Positions 1-8,491 of a stretch of DNA of 36,571 bases are shown piece by piece (the first letter of the stretch is position 1; every line of letters begins with the position of its first letter). The DNA is taken from positions 1 to 36,571 of the forward strand of contig JASJEG010000029.1 in NCBI GenBank assembly GCA_030064765.1, written 5' to 3'. The DNA is from Acidimicrobiia bacterium. GTDB taxonomy: Bacteria; Actinomycetota; Acidimicrobiia; Spongiisociales; UBA5794. The notes beneath the pieces were generated by a model. That model saw nothing but the letters and a program-made list of their open reading frames with translations, was not told the origin of the DNA and did no database searches. The translations under genes and the position numbers were made by a program.

Positions 1-613
1 CCACGCTTGGATTGACGAGCGCGCCCAACCAGCGCCCGTCAGGGTGGCGCAGCGCACGCATGAGGTCGGTTTCGGTATCGAGGTCGAGGGCGAGGCGAGG
101 ATGGCGGATGACGCGAGCGCTCGGGTAGTGGGCCATGTGGGCGCGAAAGCTGGCCGGCCCGTACGCAAACCGGAAGCTGGCGCGATTTCCTGCGATGACG
201 TTCGTTCCGCCGTCATGAGACGGGACGAAAACGACGTCGCGCTCCGCGGCGGCGAATATGGGTGTCAGGGACGCCGGCGTGACGAGCGGTAGGTCGGCGT
301 GAACGATCGCCCAGCAACGTTGCCGCCGGGCTGCCTCGAAAACCGCAGCCTCGGCTGCGCCGTTCAGGCCACTCTGCGACGAGTCTTCCTCGTCGATTGT
401 GAGGTAGCCGTTGCTGCGGGCCCACGATGCCACGCCCGAGTCGCCGGTGACGATCGCCACCAGGGCTCCAGCATCCGTTGCAGCAGCAGCCGTCCGCGAC
501 GCCACGGCCCTGCCCAGTCGGGATCTGCTACTCGCATCGAGTTTCCCCGCCAAGCGGGCCTTGGCGACGCCAAAGGGCTTGATCGGGATTGCAGCGAGGA
601 TTGCCTTACCCAC
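1..613 (-). CDS. fbiD: 2-phospho-L-lactate/phosphoenolpyruvate guanylyltransferase-like (CofC/FbiD), 3' end truncated by window edge
   Basis: Reverse-strand translation from GTG at 613 is open to the window edge: VGKAILAAIPIKPFGVAKARLAGKLDASSRSRLGRAVASRTA...AIVHADLPLVTPASL...VFVPSHDGGTNVIA...FRFAYGPASFRAHM...LALDLDTETDL. The K-x-x-x-AK-x-RL, HADLPL and DGGTN motifs fit CofC/FbiD. Absent from the supplied ORF track (GTG start, runs off the edge). Confidence 0.85.
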   Translation of the reverse strand, partial: MGKAILAAIPIKPFGVAKARLAGKLDASSRSRLGRAVASRTAAAATDAGALVAIVTGDSGVASWARSNGYLTIDEEDSSQSGLNGAAEAAVFEAARRQRCWAIVHADLPLVTPASLTPIFAAAERDVVFVPSHDGGTNVIAGNRASFRFAYGPASFRAHMAHYPSARVIRHPRLALDLDTETDLMRALRHPDGRWLGALVNPSV

Positions 614-718
614 GCGCGGCTCCGCTGGCTCGATTGGTGACCCCAGGTCGCTTCATGACGGGGAGCCTACAGACCAGATTCGTCGCGTCCAGGCATGTCG
701 TTTCGGTATGGTGCTGCC

Positions 719-2128
719 GTGCGAAAAACGAAAATCATTGCGACATTGGGTCCAGCCGTGGCCAGCTACGAGGCGATTCGCGACCTCATCGAGGCCGGCA
801 TGGACGTGGCGCGCCTCAACTTCTCTCACGGTGACTACGACAGTCACCGCCAGCTGTCCGACTGGGTGCGCAAAGCGGCAGCCGAACAGAATCGGCCGGT
901 TGCGGTGCTGCAGGACATCCAGGGACCCCGCATTCGGGTCGGTACCTTCCCCGGCGGCGCAATTCGCCTCGATCCTGAAGCCGAAGTGGTGCTCCACTCC
1001 GGCGAAGCCGAGGGGACCGAATCGCAGGTCTTCATCGAGAACTTGGACGCGGCGCAACTGGAGCCCGGCGCCCGGGTCCTGATGTCAGACGGCCTCATCA
1101 CGGTCCGGGTGATCGACTGGGACGGTGAATCTGCCAAGGCGGCTGTTGTGGAGGGCGGCGTCCTGCATGATCACAAGGGCGTGGCTTTCCCGGGGTCGGT
1201 TGTCGACGTTCCGGCCGTGTCCGAGAAGGACGTCGCCGACTTGGCCTTCGGGCGAACCCTCGGTGTCGACTACGTGGCGGCTTCTTTCGTCTCCTCAGGT
1301 CTCGATGTGAAGCGCGTCAAGAATCTGATTCCGGGAACTCCGGTTATCGCCAAGATCGAGAGCGTCGTCGGCTATCAGAACCTCAACGACATCCTCGCTG
1401 AGGCGGCAGGAACCATGGTGGCGCGGGGCGATTTGGGGGTTGAGCTCTCCTTTGAGGCAGTCCCGCGCGCCCAACGCGAGATTCTGCAGCGCAGCAATGC
1501 CAAGGCCAAAGTCTCCATAACCGCAACCGAAATGCTCGAGTCGATGAACTACTCGACCCGTCCCACTCGCGCGGAAGTAAGCGACGTCGCGGCTGCCGTG
1601 CTTGATGGCAGCGATGCCGTCATGCTCTCATCTGAGACCGCGGTCGGCAGGTATCCGGTGCGAGCGGTGCAGGCAATGGCACGCATCTGCCGGGAGGCCG
1701 AGGAGAGTCCTGACTATGGGCGCGGCCCGGAGATTCACTTCTTGGAGGACCGGGCTCGGTTTGCCTCGGCAACTGCCCAAGCATGTGTCGATGCTGCGGA
1801 AAACCTGGATTTGCGAGCGATCGTGGCCTTCACCGAGTCGGGCAGCACGGCCCGTCTCATTTCCAAGTACCGGCCTCACTCGGACATCTTCGCCTACACA
1901 CCACATGAGGCGACATATCGACGCATGGCCTTGTATTCGGGCGTTACGGCTCTCCGATTTGCGGCAGAGGATTCGACCGACAAGATGATCGCCCATGCGG
2001 AGCGCAATCTGCTCGAGCTCGGCATTGTCGAGCCGGGTGACGGAGTGGTCATGGCAGCAGGGATCCCGCCAAATCAGGCGGCTACGACCAACCTGATGAA
2101 GCTGCACTCGATTGGGAGCACCGCCTAG
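719..2128 (+). CDS. pyk: Pyruvate kinase
   Basis: MRKTKIIATLGPA...DVARLNFSHG...MVARGDLGVEL...TATEMLESM...SDAVMLSSETAVGRYP. Start set at GTG 719 (in frame with ATG 695) from the typical N-terminus. Confidence 0.96.
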   Translation: MRKTKIIATLGPAVASYEAIRDLIEAGMDVARLNFSHGDYDSHRQLSDWVRKAAAEQNRPVAVLQDIQGPRIRVGTFPGGAIRLDPEAEVVLHSGEAEGTESQVFIENLDAAQLEPGARVLMSDGLITVRVIDWDGESAKAAVVEGGVLHDHKGVAFPGSVVDVPAVSEKDVADLAFGRTLGVDYVAASFVSSGLDVKRVKNLIPGTPVIAKIESVVGYQNLNDILAEAAGTMVARGDLGVELSFEAVPRAQREILQRSNAKAKVSITATEMLESMNYSTRPTRAEVSDVAAAVLDGSDAVMLSSETAVGRYPVRAVQAMARICREAEESPDYGRGPEIHFLEDRARFASATAQACVDAAENLDLRAIVAFTESGSTARLISKYRPHSDIFAYTPHEATYRRMALYSGVTALRFAAEDSTDKMIAHAERNLLELGIVEPGDGVVMAAGIPPNQAATTNLMKLHSIGSTA

Positions 2129-2164
2129 AGTGCTTTCGACTTCGCAACGTAGCGAGGAGAGGCG

Positions 2165-2461
2165 ATGGGTCAGTCCATAACTGTGGAATCGAGGCAGCTC
2201 GACGGCTTCTGCGTATTCACCACCGACCGGAGCATCAGCGGGCAAGACGGGTCCGCCTTCGAGTCCATCGCAGTTGCCGAAGGAGACGAGAGTTTCCCGG
2301 CGGTGCTCGCAAAGCGACTGTTCGCTGCCGATGAGGGCATCGATCACGTCTATGTTGCTTCGAACGATGTGGTGGTACGACGCTCGGCGGGCTGGGATGC
2401 AGACCAGGTTGCTCTCGCTTCTCGGGTGATCGAGGAGCTCTTCCGCTTCTACCCGGACTAG
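2165..2461 (+). CDS. Small protein resembling a stand-alone Nfu/NifU N-terminal domain
   Basis: 98 aa; the C-terminal half SFPAVLAKRLFAADEGIDHVYVASNDVVVRRSAGWDADQVALASRVIEELF resembles the Nfu_N pattern (SPLA-x-LF-x-I-x-GV...VTK...W). GAGG upstream of ATG. Confidence 0.6.
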   Translation: MGQSITVESRQLDGFCVFTTDRSISGQDGSAFESIAVAEGDESFPAVLAKRLFAADEGIDHVYVASNDVVVRRSAGWDADQVALASRVIEELFRFYPD

Positions 2462-4476
2462 GTTTCCTCTCCCGAGTCGTCCGGTGGCGGAACGTACACC
2501 GCGACGTTGACCGTAACCTCGCTACCCGGTTCGATCCACTCACCACCGCCCGGGCTCTGCTCGACGATCAAGCCGCTTTGAGCTTCGTCGTTGACCTCGA
2601 CTGCCGTACCTTCGACCAGAACGAGACCTAGCGCTTCGAGGGCGCTGCGGGCATCGGCAACCGACCAACCCGCCAGTGCCGGTACCTCAACCGGGCAATC
2701 CGAGGTGTCCAGTTCCTCACCCTCTTCTTCGGGCACCAGACACGGGTGCACCTCGATGATCTTGGGTGCTGGCTGGTAGGTCCACTGGTAGTCCTCTTCG
2801 ATAACTGTTCCGTCCGGCCACGTCATGACGCGCTTCACGGTGTTGCTGAAGCCGCCCCAGCCATTCTGAGTCACCTTTTGCTCGTCCGGGTTCAGGTCCT
2901 CATTTGCCTCGAATTCCTCGGGTGGTTGGGTGAACGCATAGCGACTTCCCAACTGGCGCTCGGCTACACAGCCGCCGTTGTTGCCGTAGAACTGGACCGT
3001 GATGTCGGTCTCGGTGTAGTTGGTTTTGATGATGACCATCGTGTCGGTGTTGTTGCGGAAGATCAGGTGCGGCGACGGCCAGGAAATCGTCGCCTCATTG
3101 ACCTCCGGATAGCGAGAGAAGTAATAGCTGTGGGGCTTGTGATCGATCGGCTCGTAGCAGCCGTAGAAGATGGCGTTGTAGAAGGTCGTGGCAAATTGGC
3201 TGACCCCGCCCCCAACGTCGTCGACCAACTCCCCGTTGAAGATCATCGGTGCGGGCACGTAACCCTTGTCCGTGGTGCGCTGCCCAACAAACTCATTGAG
3301 TGAAAACTCTTCGCCGGGCTCTACGATCGCGCCGTCCACCGCGTCGGCCATCAAATGGATGTTGGTGACTCGTCTCTGTCCCGCCGGGTGAGAGGTGGTG
3401 AACTCCGACACGAAACCGATGTCGCCAAGTGCCTGGGCGTCCTCGGTAGTGAATGCCGGGGCGGCCCCTTGGGCGTACGGGAACTCGCCACTGTTTCCTG
3501 AACGCGCCGCGGCCTCTAGTAGTGCGTCTGTGACCAGCGCCGTGTCCAGCACGGTGCCGTGACGCGATGGGATGAGCGTGACCTCTTTGGCTTCCTCATC
3601 GATTACGAGCTCGGCGTCGCGTGGTGGCTGTTCGATTTCCGGTCTCAATGGTGTCAGCAGGGGCACCAGTGCTTGCTCATCGAACTCGAGCAACACCAGA
3701 GGGCCCGATTCGTAGCGGACGTCGCTTATCAGCGCCCCGGCGAGGTCCTCTCTGCTGAAGACGACTTCGAATTCAGGGTCTTCGGCGCGCAGGGTTACGG
3801 GGGCGTCGATGAGGCGAGCCGCTTCGGCAGTGGCCTCATCGATGTCTGCGTTGGTGAGCTCAGGCTGTATCTGAGCCGTTCCCAGGACCACGAGCTCGCG
3901 ATCGATCCCTTGTACGCTGGCCAAGACCGCTTCGTGTGCAGGGTCTCGATCGATACCTTCCCCGGGTCGGGGATAGTCGGGAAGAGCGCGTGTGTCACGG
4001 ATGATCACGCCGCCTTCATAGGCGGGTGAGTCGATCGCTTCGCCTTCCCAGCTGTCGAGCACATCGTCGAGCAGAACCGTGTCGATCGTGACCGGGACAT
4101 CGAGCTCAATCTGGTCGCCAAAGCTTCCAAACCATGAGAAGAAGCCGGCTACGAAGCCCTTGTCGCGGCGTTGTTCCATCGCCTCCGCAACGACCGCCTC
4201 CTCGTCAACCTCCAAGCCAACATCACGAGGATCTAGCAGAAACTCGGTTCCGCTGACTTCGAAGTACGCAGGCTGACTCGCCAACTCGGCCTCGTACACA
4301 CGAAGCGCCTCGGACGCTTCCTCTTCACCCAATCCGCCGAGGTCGACACCTGCGGCGGTGACGTTGCGAGCAATCTCCCCGCTACCACGGATGGTGTCGA
4401 AGGTATAGATGAGAACGGGCAGCACGATGATTGCGGCTGCACCGATCAGGATCCATCGTCGAACGTCTTTAGTCAT
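2458..4476 (-). CDS. VanW-like family protein with N-terminal TM helix, YoaR-type repeats and C-terminal PASTA domain
   Basis: N-terminal hydrophobic helix; VanW block INFxx-like GEEFSLNEFVGQRTTDKGYVPAPMIFNGELVDDVGGGVSQFATTFYNAIFYGCYEPIDHKPHSYYFSRYP; C-terminal PALAGWSVADARSALEALGLVLVEG...IVEQSPGGGEWIEPGSEVTVNV is PASTA-like. Confidence 0.9.
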   Translation of the reverse strand: MTKDVRRWILIGAAAIIVLPVLIYTFDTIRGSGEIARNVTAAGVDLGGLGEEEASEALRVYEAELASQPAYFEVSGTEFLLDPRDVGLEVDEEAVVAEAMEQRRDKGFVAGFFSWFGSFGDQIELDVPVTIDTVLLDDVLDSWEGEAIDSPAYEGGVIIRDTRALPDYPRPGEGIDRDPAHEAVLASVQGIDRELVVLGTAQIQPELTNADIDEATAEAARLIDAPVTLRAEDPEFEVVFSREDLAGALISDVRYESGPLVLLEFDEQALVPLLTPLRPEIEQPPRDAELVIDEEAKEVTLIPSRHGTVLDTALVTDALLEAAARSGNSGEFPYAQGAAPAFTTEDAQALGDIGFVSEFTTSHPAGQRRVTNIHLMADAVDGAIVEPGEEFSLNEFVGQRTTDKGYVPAPMIFNGELVDDVGGGVSQFATTFYNAIFYGCYEPIDHKPHSYYFSRYPEVNEATISWPSPHLIFRNNTDTMVIIKTNYTETDITVQFYGNNGGCVAERQLGSRYAFTQPPEEFEANEDLNPDEQKVTQNGWGGFSNTVKRVMTWPDGTVIEEDYQWTYQPAPKIIEVHPCLVPEEEGEELDTSDCPVEVPALAGWSVADARSALEALGLVLVEGTAVEVNDEAQSGLIVEQSPGGGEWIEPGSEVTVNVAVYVPPPDDSGEET

Positions 4477-4644
4477 AGCGGCAGAAAGGAGGGAGGGGAG
4501 TAGCGGACCCAGATTGTACCGCTACTTGGCGCCAACCTGGTGGTTGGCAAACTCTCGTTGAAAACGCAGCGTAGCAGTAGTTCCACCCAGCGTAGCGTAG
4601 GGCGATGAACCCGCAATCGAGGCGTTGCCGGATAGCATCTGCCC

Positions 4645-5421
4645 ATGATCGACTTCCCTGAGGTAGCACCGGGCGAGCCGCTGACAGTGAGCGCCACGCT
4701 GTTCGTCACCTATTCGAAGTGTCCCGACCAGGCGCTGGGGCGGATGCGCGGTTTCTACCCGCCGGAGAGCCGGGCGTCCTTCAGGGGCGGCCTGGCACAC
4801 CGTGTATTTGCCCGGCATCTGGTTGGCGGTGAAATCGGCGCCGGAGACTTCGACAAGGTGTGCAAGGAGGAGATCGGGTCGTCGATGAATCCGAAGCTTG
4901 GATCACTCGGGCTCAAACCCTCGCAGCTGGACGGCGTCATCCGTGAGGTGGGCGACCTATATCAACGATTCAAGACCATCTCGACTGAGGGTTTTCGCAG
5001 CTCAGAGGTACTGCTCGATGTCGAGCCCGTCGAGGACCTGACACTGCGCGGATCGGTCGACGCCATATTCGACGACAGCCGCGGAGTGCGGCTCGTCGAC
5101 TGGAAGACGGGCGGCCTTTACGAGGTCGAGCAACAGCTCGGCTTCTATGCGCTGCTTTGGGTACTCGATAGGGACGAGTTGCCGGGTCGAGTGGAGGCGG
5201 TATCCGTCAGCTCCGGCGAGAGGGTTAGCGCAACGCCGAGTGTGGAGACCGTGATGGCGACAGCCACCGCAACCGCAGCTCTGGTCACTGAACTGCGGGC
5301 CGCCTTCGATACCGGTCGCGAGCGCCTTGCCAGACTCGCCGGACCCTGGTGCCGCTATTGCGCCTTGCTCGATGGTTGCGACGAGGGACGTGCCGCAGTC
5401 AAGGTGAGCGACGCCGGCTAA
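4645..5421 (+). CDS. RecB/Cas4-type PD-(D/E)XK nuclease with candidate Fe-S cysteines
   Basis: TYSKCPDQALGRM...GLAHRVFARHL...LRGSVDAIFDD..GVRLVDWKTGG..YEVEQQLGFYALL... then WCRYCALLDGC (C-x2-C-x5-C). PF12705 (PDDEXK_1) style. Confidence 0.85.
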   Translation: MIDFPEVAPGEPLTVSATLFVTYSKCPDQALGRMRGFYPPESRASFRGGLAHRVFARHLVGGEIGAGDFDKVCKEEIGSSMNPKLGSLGLKPSQLDGVIREVGDLYQRFKTISTEGFRSSEVLLDVEPVEDLTLRGSVDAIFDDSRGVRLVDWKTGGLYEVEQQLGFYALLWVLDRDELPGRVEAVSVSSGERVSATPSVETVMATATATAALVTELRAAFDTGRERLARLAGPWCRYCALLDGCDEGRAAVKVSDAG

Positions 5422-5429
5422 CGCCCGTT

Positions 5430-5443
5430 CGCCCCTTAGGGCG
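5430..5443. terminator. Short GC hairpin between convergent genes, possible weak terminator
   Basis: CGCCC-CTTA-GGGCG between the stop codons at 5421 and 5449; no T tract. Confidence 0.25.
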
Positions 5444-5448
5444 CGACG

Positions 5449-6723
5449 CTAAGCAACCCGCTTGTCGGCTGCCGGCGGTCGCAAGGCGCGTGCGATGTCG
5501 TCCACCAACTCGATCAGCTGGGAGCGGAGTGAGTCGAGGTCGTGCCGCACGGACTCCAGCCCGTCTTGAGCAGCCGCCAAGGCTCGCTTGCTGCGGGAGA
5601 AGTGCTGCGCGAGATCGCGAACCCGATTGAGCCTCTCCTGAGCCGTGGCCGTGTCGACGCGATCGGACTCCTGTGCCGCGGCCACGGCGCACGAATTGAT
5701 CCAGCGAAGCGCCACGCCGGTCAGCGTTCCTTCACCAGGATCGACTACCAACACCCGATTGCCGTAGACCGCAAACGCGCCGACCTCGCCCGGGAAAGAG
5801 TCGGTGCGCGATACACAGATTGCCCACGAAGCGTTGCGGTTGTCCATTGCCTGGTCGAGTTCGTTGAGAATGCCGGTCTTGCCGTTCAGGGGCATTCTTC
5901 CCACGTTCTTGGCCTCGACAGCCACCCGGGTCCCGTCGGCGAGGGTAAGGACGAAGTCGCCGACCTTGGAATTGAGCCCCAGAGTCCCTTTGGTGAGGCC
6001 CGTGCGTTCGACGATACATCCTCCGATTGCGCGCGCTTGAGAGCGGAGGACCTCCTCGACCGTGTCTTCGTATGCAAGGCCCTTCGCAGTTCCCCGGGCC
6101 GCTTCCTCGACTCGATGTTGCTCGCCGACAACTAGATCGCGCAGTTCTTGGAAGCGACGTTCGAAGGTTTCGACAACACGGCCCAGGCCGCTGCCGGCAT
6201 CGCTCGAATCGAGGGCCGCTTCGAGACGCTGCGACAGTTGCCCGCCGGGCCCGAGCAGCTCAGTGATCGCGGCTACCAACCGGCTGGTGTGGCTGTCGGT
6301 GCGATCGGGGTCGAGCCGCGCCAGTACTGAGGCATGGAGCTCCTCTAGCTCGGCAAAGGTACGCGCCGTCAGGGAGGTGCGCACGTCGGGGTCGAGGTGG
6401 GCGGCGAGTTGAGTCTTGCCCGAATCGACTGCATCACTGAGGTGCTGCTCGGCGGCGGTCGTAGCCGATTCCAGGATCCGTTGCACTGCTTCCTTCACAT
6501 CGTCCAGCGTTGCTCTCATGTTCGTTGTTGCCATGGCGTGGATGCCCAGCGCAACTGCGCGGCTCGCATGATCGGCCCGCTGTGCGGCAGGGAGTGCCAG
6601 CAGATAGCCGGCGACTGCGGGGTCGTTGATTTCGAGTCTCGCAATGGTCACCGTCGAGCCGCTTATTACGATCGTCGGCTCTGCATCTGTCATGTGGCCT
6701 GGGGAAGCTTCTTTTTGTTCCAT
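5449..6723 (-). CDS. Coiled-coil protein with C-terminal-half PD-(D/E)XK-like nuclease domain
   Basis: Start ATG at 6723 (MEQKEASPGHMTDAE...). Long helical/Ala-Glu-rich N-terminal half, then YEDTVEEVLRSQA...KVGDFVLTLADGTRVAVEAKNVGRMPLNGKTGILNELDQAMDNRNASWAICVS: an E...D...E-x-K arrangement. Confidence 0.75.
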   Translation of the reverse strand: MEQKEASPGHMTDAEPTIVISGSTVTIARLEINDPAVAGYLLALPAAQRADHASRAVALGIHAMATTNMRATLDDVKEAVQRILESATTAAEQHLSDAVDSGKTQLAAHLDPDVRTSLTARTFAELEELHASVLARLDPDRTDSHTSRLVAAITELLGPGGQLSQRLEAALDSSDAGSGLGRVVETFERRFQELRDLVVGEQHRVEEAARGTAKGLAYEDTVEEVLRSQARAIGGCIVERTGLTKGTLGLNSKVGDFVLTLADGTRVAVEAKNVGRMPLNGKTGILNELDQAMDNRNASWAICVSRTDSFPGEVGAFAVYGNRVLVVDPGEGTLTGVALRWINSCAVAAAQESDRVDTATAQERLNRVRDLAQHFSRSKRALAAAQDGLESVRHDLDSLRSQLIELVDDIARALRPPAADKRVA

Positions 6724-6841
6724 GGATCCGACGCTATCTCGCCCCTGTGACAAGAAACGGATCCGCCACACAATCGCTACGAGACAGGTTTCCCGCAGCC
6801 GGTTGCAGGCCAACGGGGCGCAATGTGGTGTAATCGGTCCC

Positions 6842-8491
6842 ATGCAGGCAAACGCGACAGCGATTGCGGCGCTACGGCCGCTGCTCGAGAGACTTGTCGA
6901 GCTACTTCGTGAAGTCGAGTTGAGCTTGCCAACCGGCGATCACGAGGAGGCCGAGAGCGCTCGCGAAGCCGTGATTCGCACCGTCACCGAGTACCTGATA
7001 CCGCGCCTCGACGAACCAGATGCCCCGGTCGTCGCCGCCGTCATCGGTCCCAGCGGAACGGGCAAGTCAACCGTCGTGAACTCGCTTGCCAATGACCGGA
7101 TCTCCGACGTAGGGCCACTACGACCGACAACGCGCAACCCCGTTCTGTGGGCACATCGCGACCACGGGAGCCGGTACTGGTCCGAGTTTGTTGCGCGAGT
7201 TCGCGAACGGGTCGGGCCAACTGTGGAGGTAGTCATCGGCGACGACGAGCTGACAACAGAGCTCACGGTTGTTGATACACCCCCCACTGAGCACGTTGGG
7301 CCGTCCGGGCGACGGGCGGCACTCGATGCCCTCGCCCTGGCCGATCTATGCGTGTTCGTCACCAGCCCTAGTCGATACGCAGACATCTCCGCGTGGAACT
7401 TTCTCAGAGAGATTCGCTGGCGCGGGGTTCCGATGCTGTTCGTGCTCAACCGGCTACCTCCCGACCGTGAAGAGGCAGTTGCGCTGCTGAACGACTTCGC
7501 CTCCCGGCTGCACAAACATGGCCTGCTGCTCGAGCCAGACGCCGCCATGGTGTTCGGCATCAACGAGGCTCTCGGTGACCGTTGGCACGGTGGCTTGGAT
7601 CCGGCGGCCGTCGGTGCGCTCCGCAATGAGCTGGGCGCCGTGTCCAACTCCGGCTATCGCAAGACGCTCGTCTCGACGACCGCCTACACAACAGGACGCA
7701 ACGTTGTCGACCGAAGCCGGGCGATTACAGCTGAGGCGAGGCGAGCAGCGGGGATCGCCGCAGAACTGGACAGCGCAGTCACCCACTCTTACCGATCCGA
7801 AAGCCGCGCCATCGCCAAGATGATCAAGGGGGGAGAGCTCAGCGACATGGCGCGCCACAAGAGTTGGTCCGAGGCGGCGGTCGATCTCACGGCGATCATC
7901 ACCCGACGCGCCGGCGTTGCCGCACAGGAAACGTCCAGTCTCTGGACGAGCGATCGGACTGGGTCGCAGCTCCTCGAAGGGGAGGGCACCTCGCTGTGGC
8001 GCCACACTGAAGACACTTCCTGGGATGTGCAGGGTCGGCTCGAGGATTGGGAAACCACCCTCAGTGAGGTTGCGATAAAGAAGGCTCCCGGCCGGCTACG
8101 AGCCCGGGCGGCGAAGCGGATAGCCGCTCGATCTTGGCGACTGGTCATCGATTCCAATGCACAACCCCCATGGCGGGTACGTCGCAAGTTCCGGGAGGGC
8201 CTCTCCTCCTTCATAGCGGCAGCGCAGGACAGTCTCGGCAACGTTGTCGCTGACGCGCTCGAGTTCGACGCAAGACGCTTCCGCAATCACTTGGCGACCG
8301 ATGAAGCCCTGCTCTTAGAGCTGGAGCGAACCATCGATTCGATTGCCGTGCTGCTTCTGGGGGATGCTCCCCAGCTGCAGGCCGTGCCCGCGGCAGGTGA
8401 CGAAACTGCGCCGCCATCCGAAGCTGCAGGGGCGGAGGAGGCAGCCGGGGCGGCAACCAACAACGAGCTGGTGGAGCCGTCAGATGCGTGA
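6842..8491 (+). CDS. Dynamin/Era-superfamily P-loop GTPase, first of coupled pair
   Basis: MQANATAIAALRPLLERLVELL...AAVIGPSGTGKSTVVNSLAND (Walker A), VVDTPP (G3-like), MLFVLNRLP (degenerate G4). Start ATG 6842. Confidence 0.85.
   Translation: MQANATAIAALRPLLERLVELLREVELSLPTGDHEEAESAREAVIRTVTEYLIPRLDEPDAPVVAAVIGPSGTGKSTVVNSLANDRISDVGPLRPTTRNPVLWAHRDHGSRYWSEFVARVRERVGPTVEVVIGDDELTTELTVVDTPPTEHVGPSGRRAALDALALADLCVFVTSPSRYADISAWNFLREIRWRGVPMLFVLNRLPPDREEAVALLNDFASRLHKHGLLLEPDAAMVFGINEALGDRWHGGLDPAAVGALRNELGAVSNSGYRKTLVSTTAYTTGRNVVDRSRAITAEARRAAGIAAELDSAVTHSYRSESRAIAKMIKGGELSDMARHKSWSEAAVDLTAIITRRAGVAAQETSSLWTSDRTGSQLLEGEGTSLWRHTEDTSWDVQGRLEDWETTLSEVAIKKAPGRLRARAAKRIAARSWRLVIDSNAQPPWRVRRKFREGLSSFIAAAQDSLGNVVADALEFDARRFRNHLATDEALLLELERTIDSIAVLLLGDAPQLQAVPAAGDETAPPSEAAGAEEAAGAATNNELVEPSDA

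Noticed and set aside
4645-5421. Cas4 as part of a CRISPR-Cas locus
   Set aside because: No repeats with regular spacers and no other cas genes in the window.
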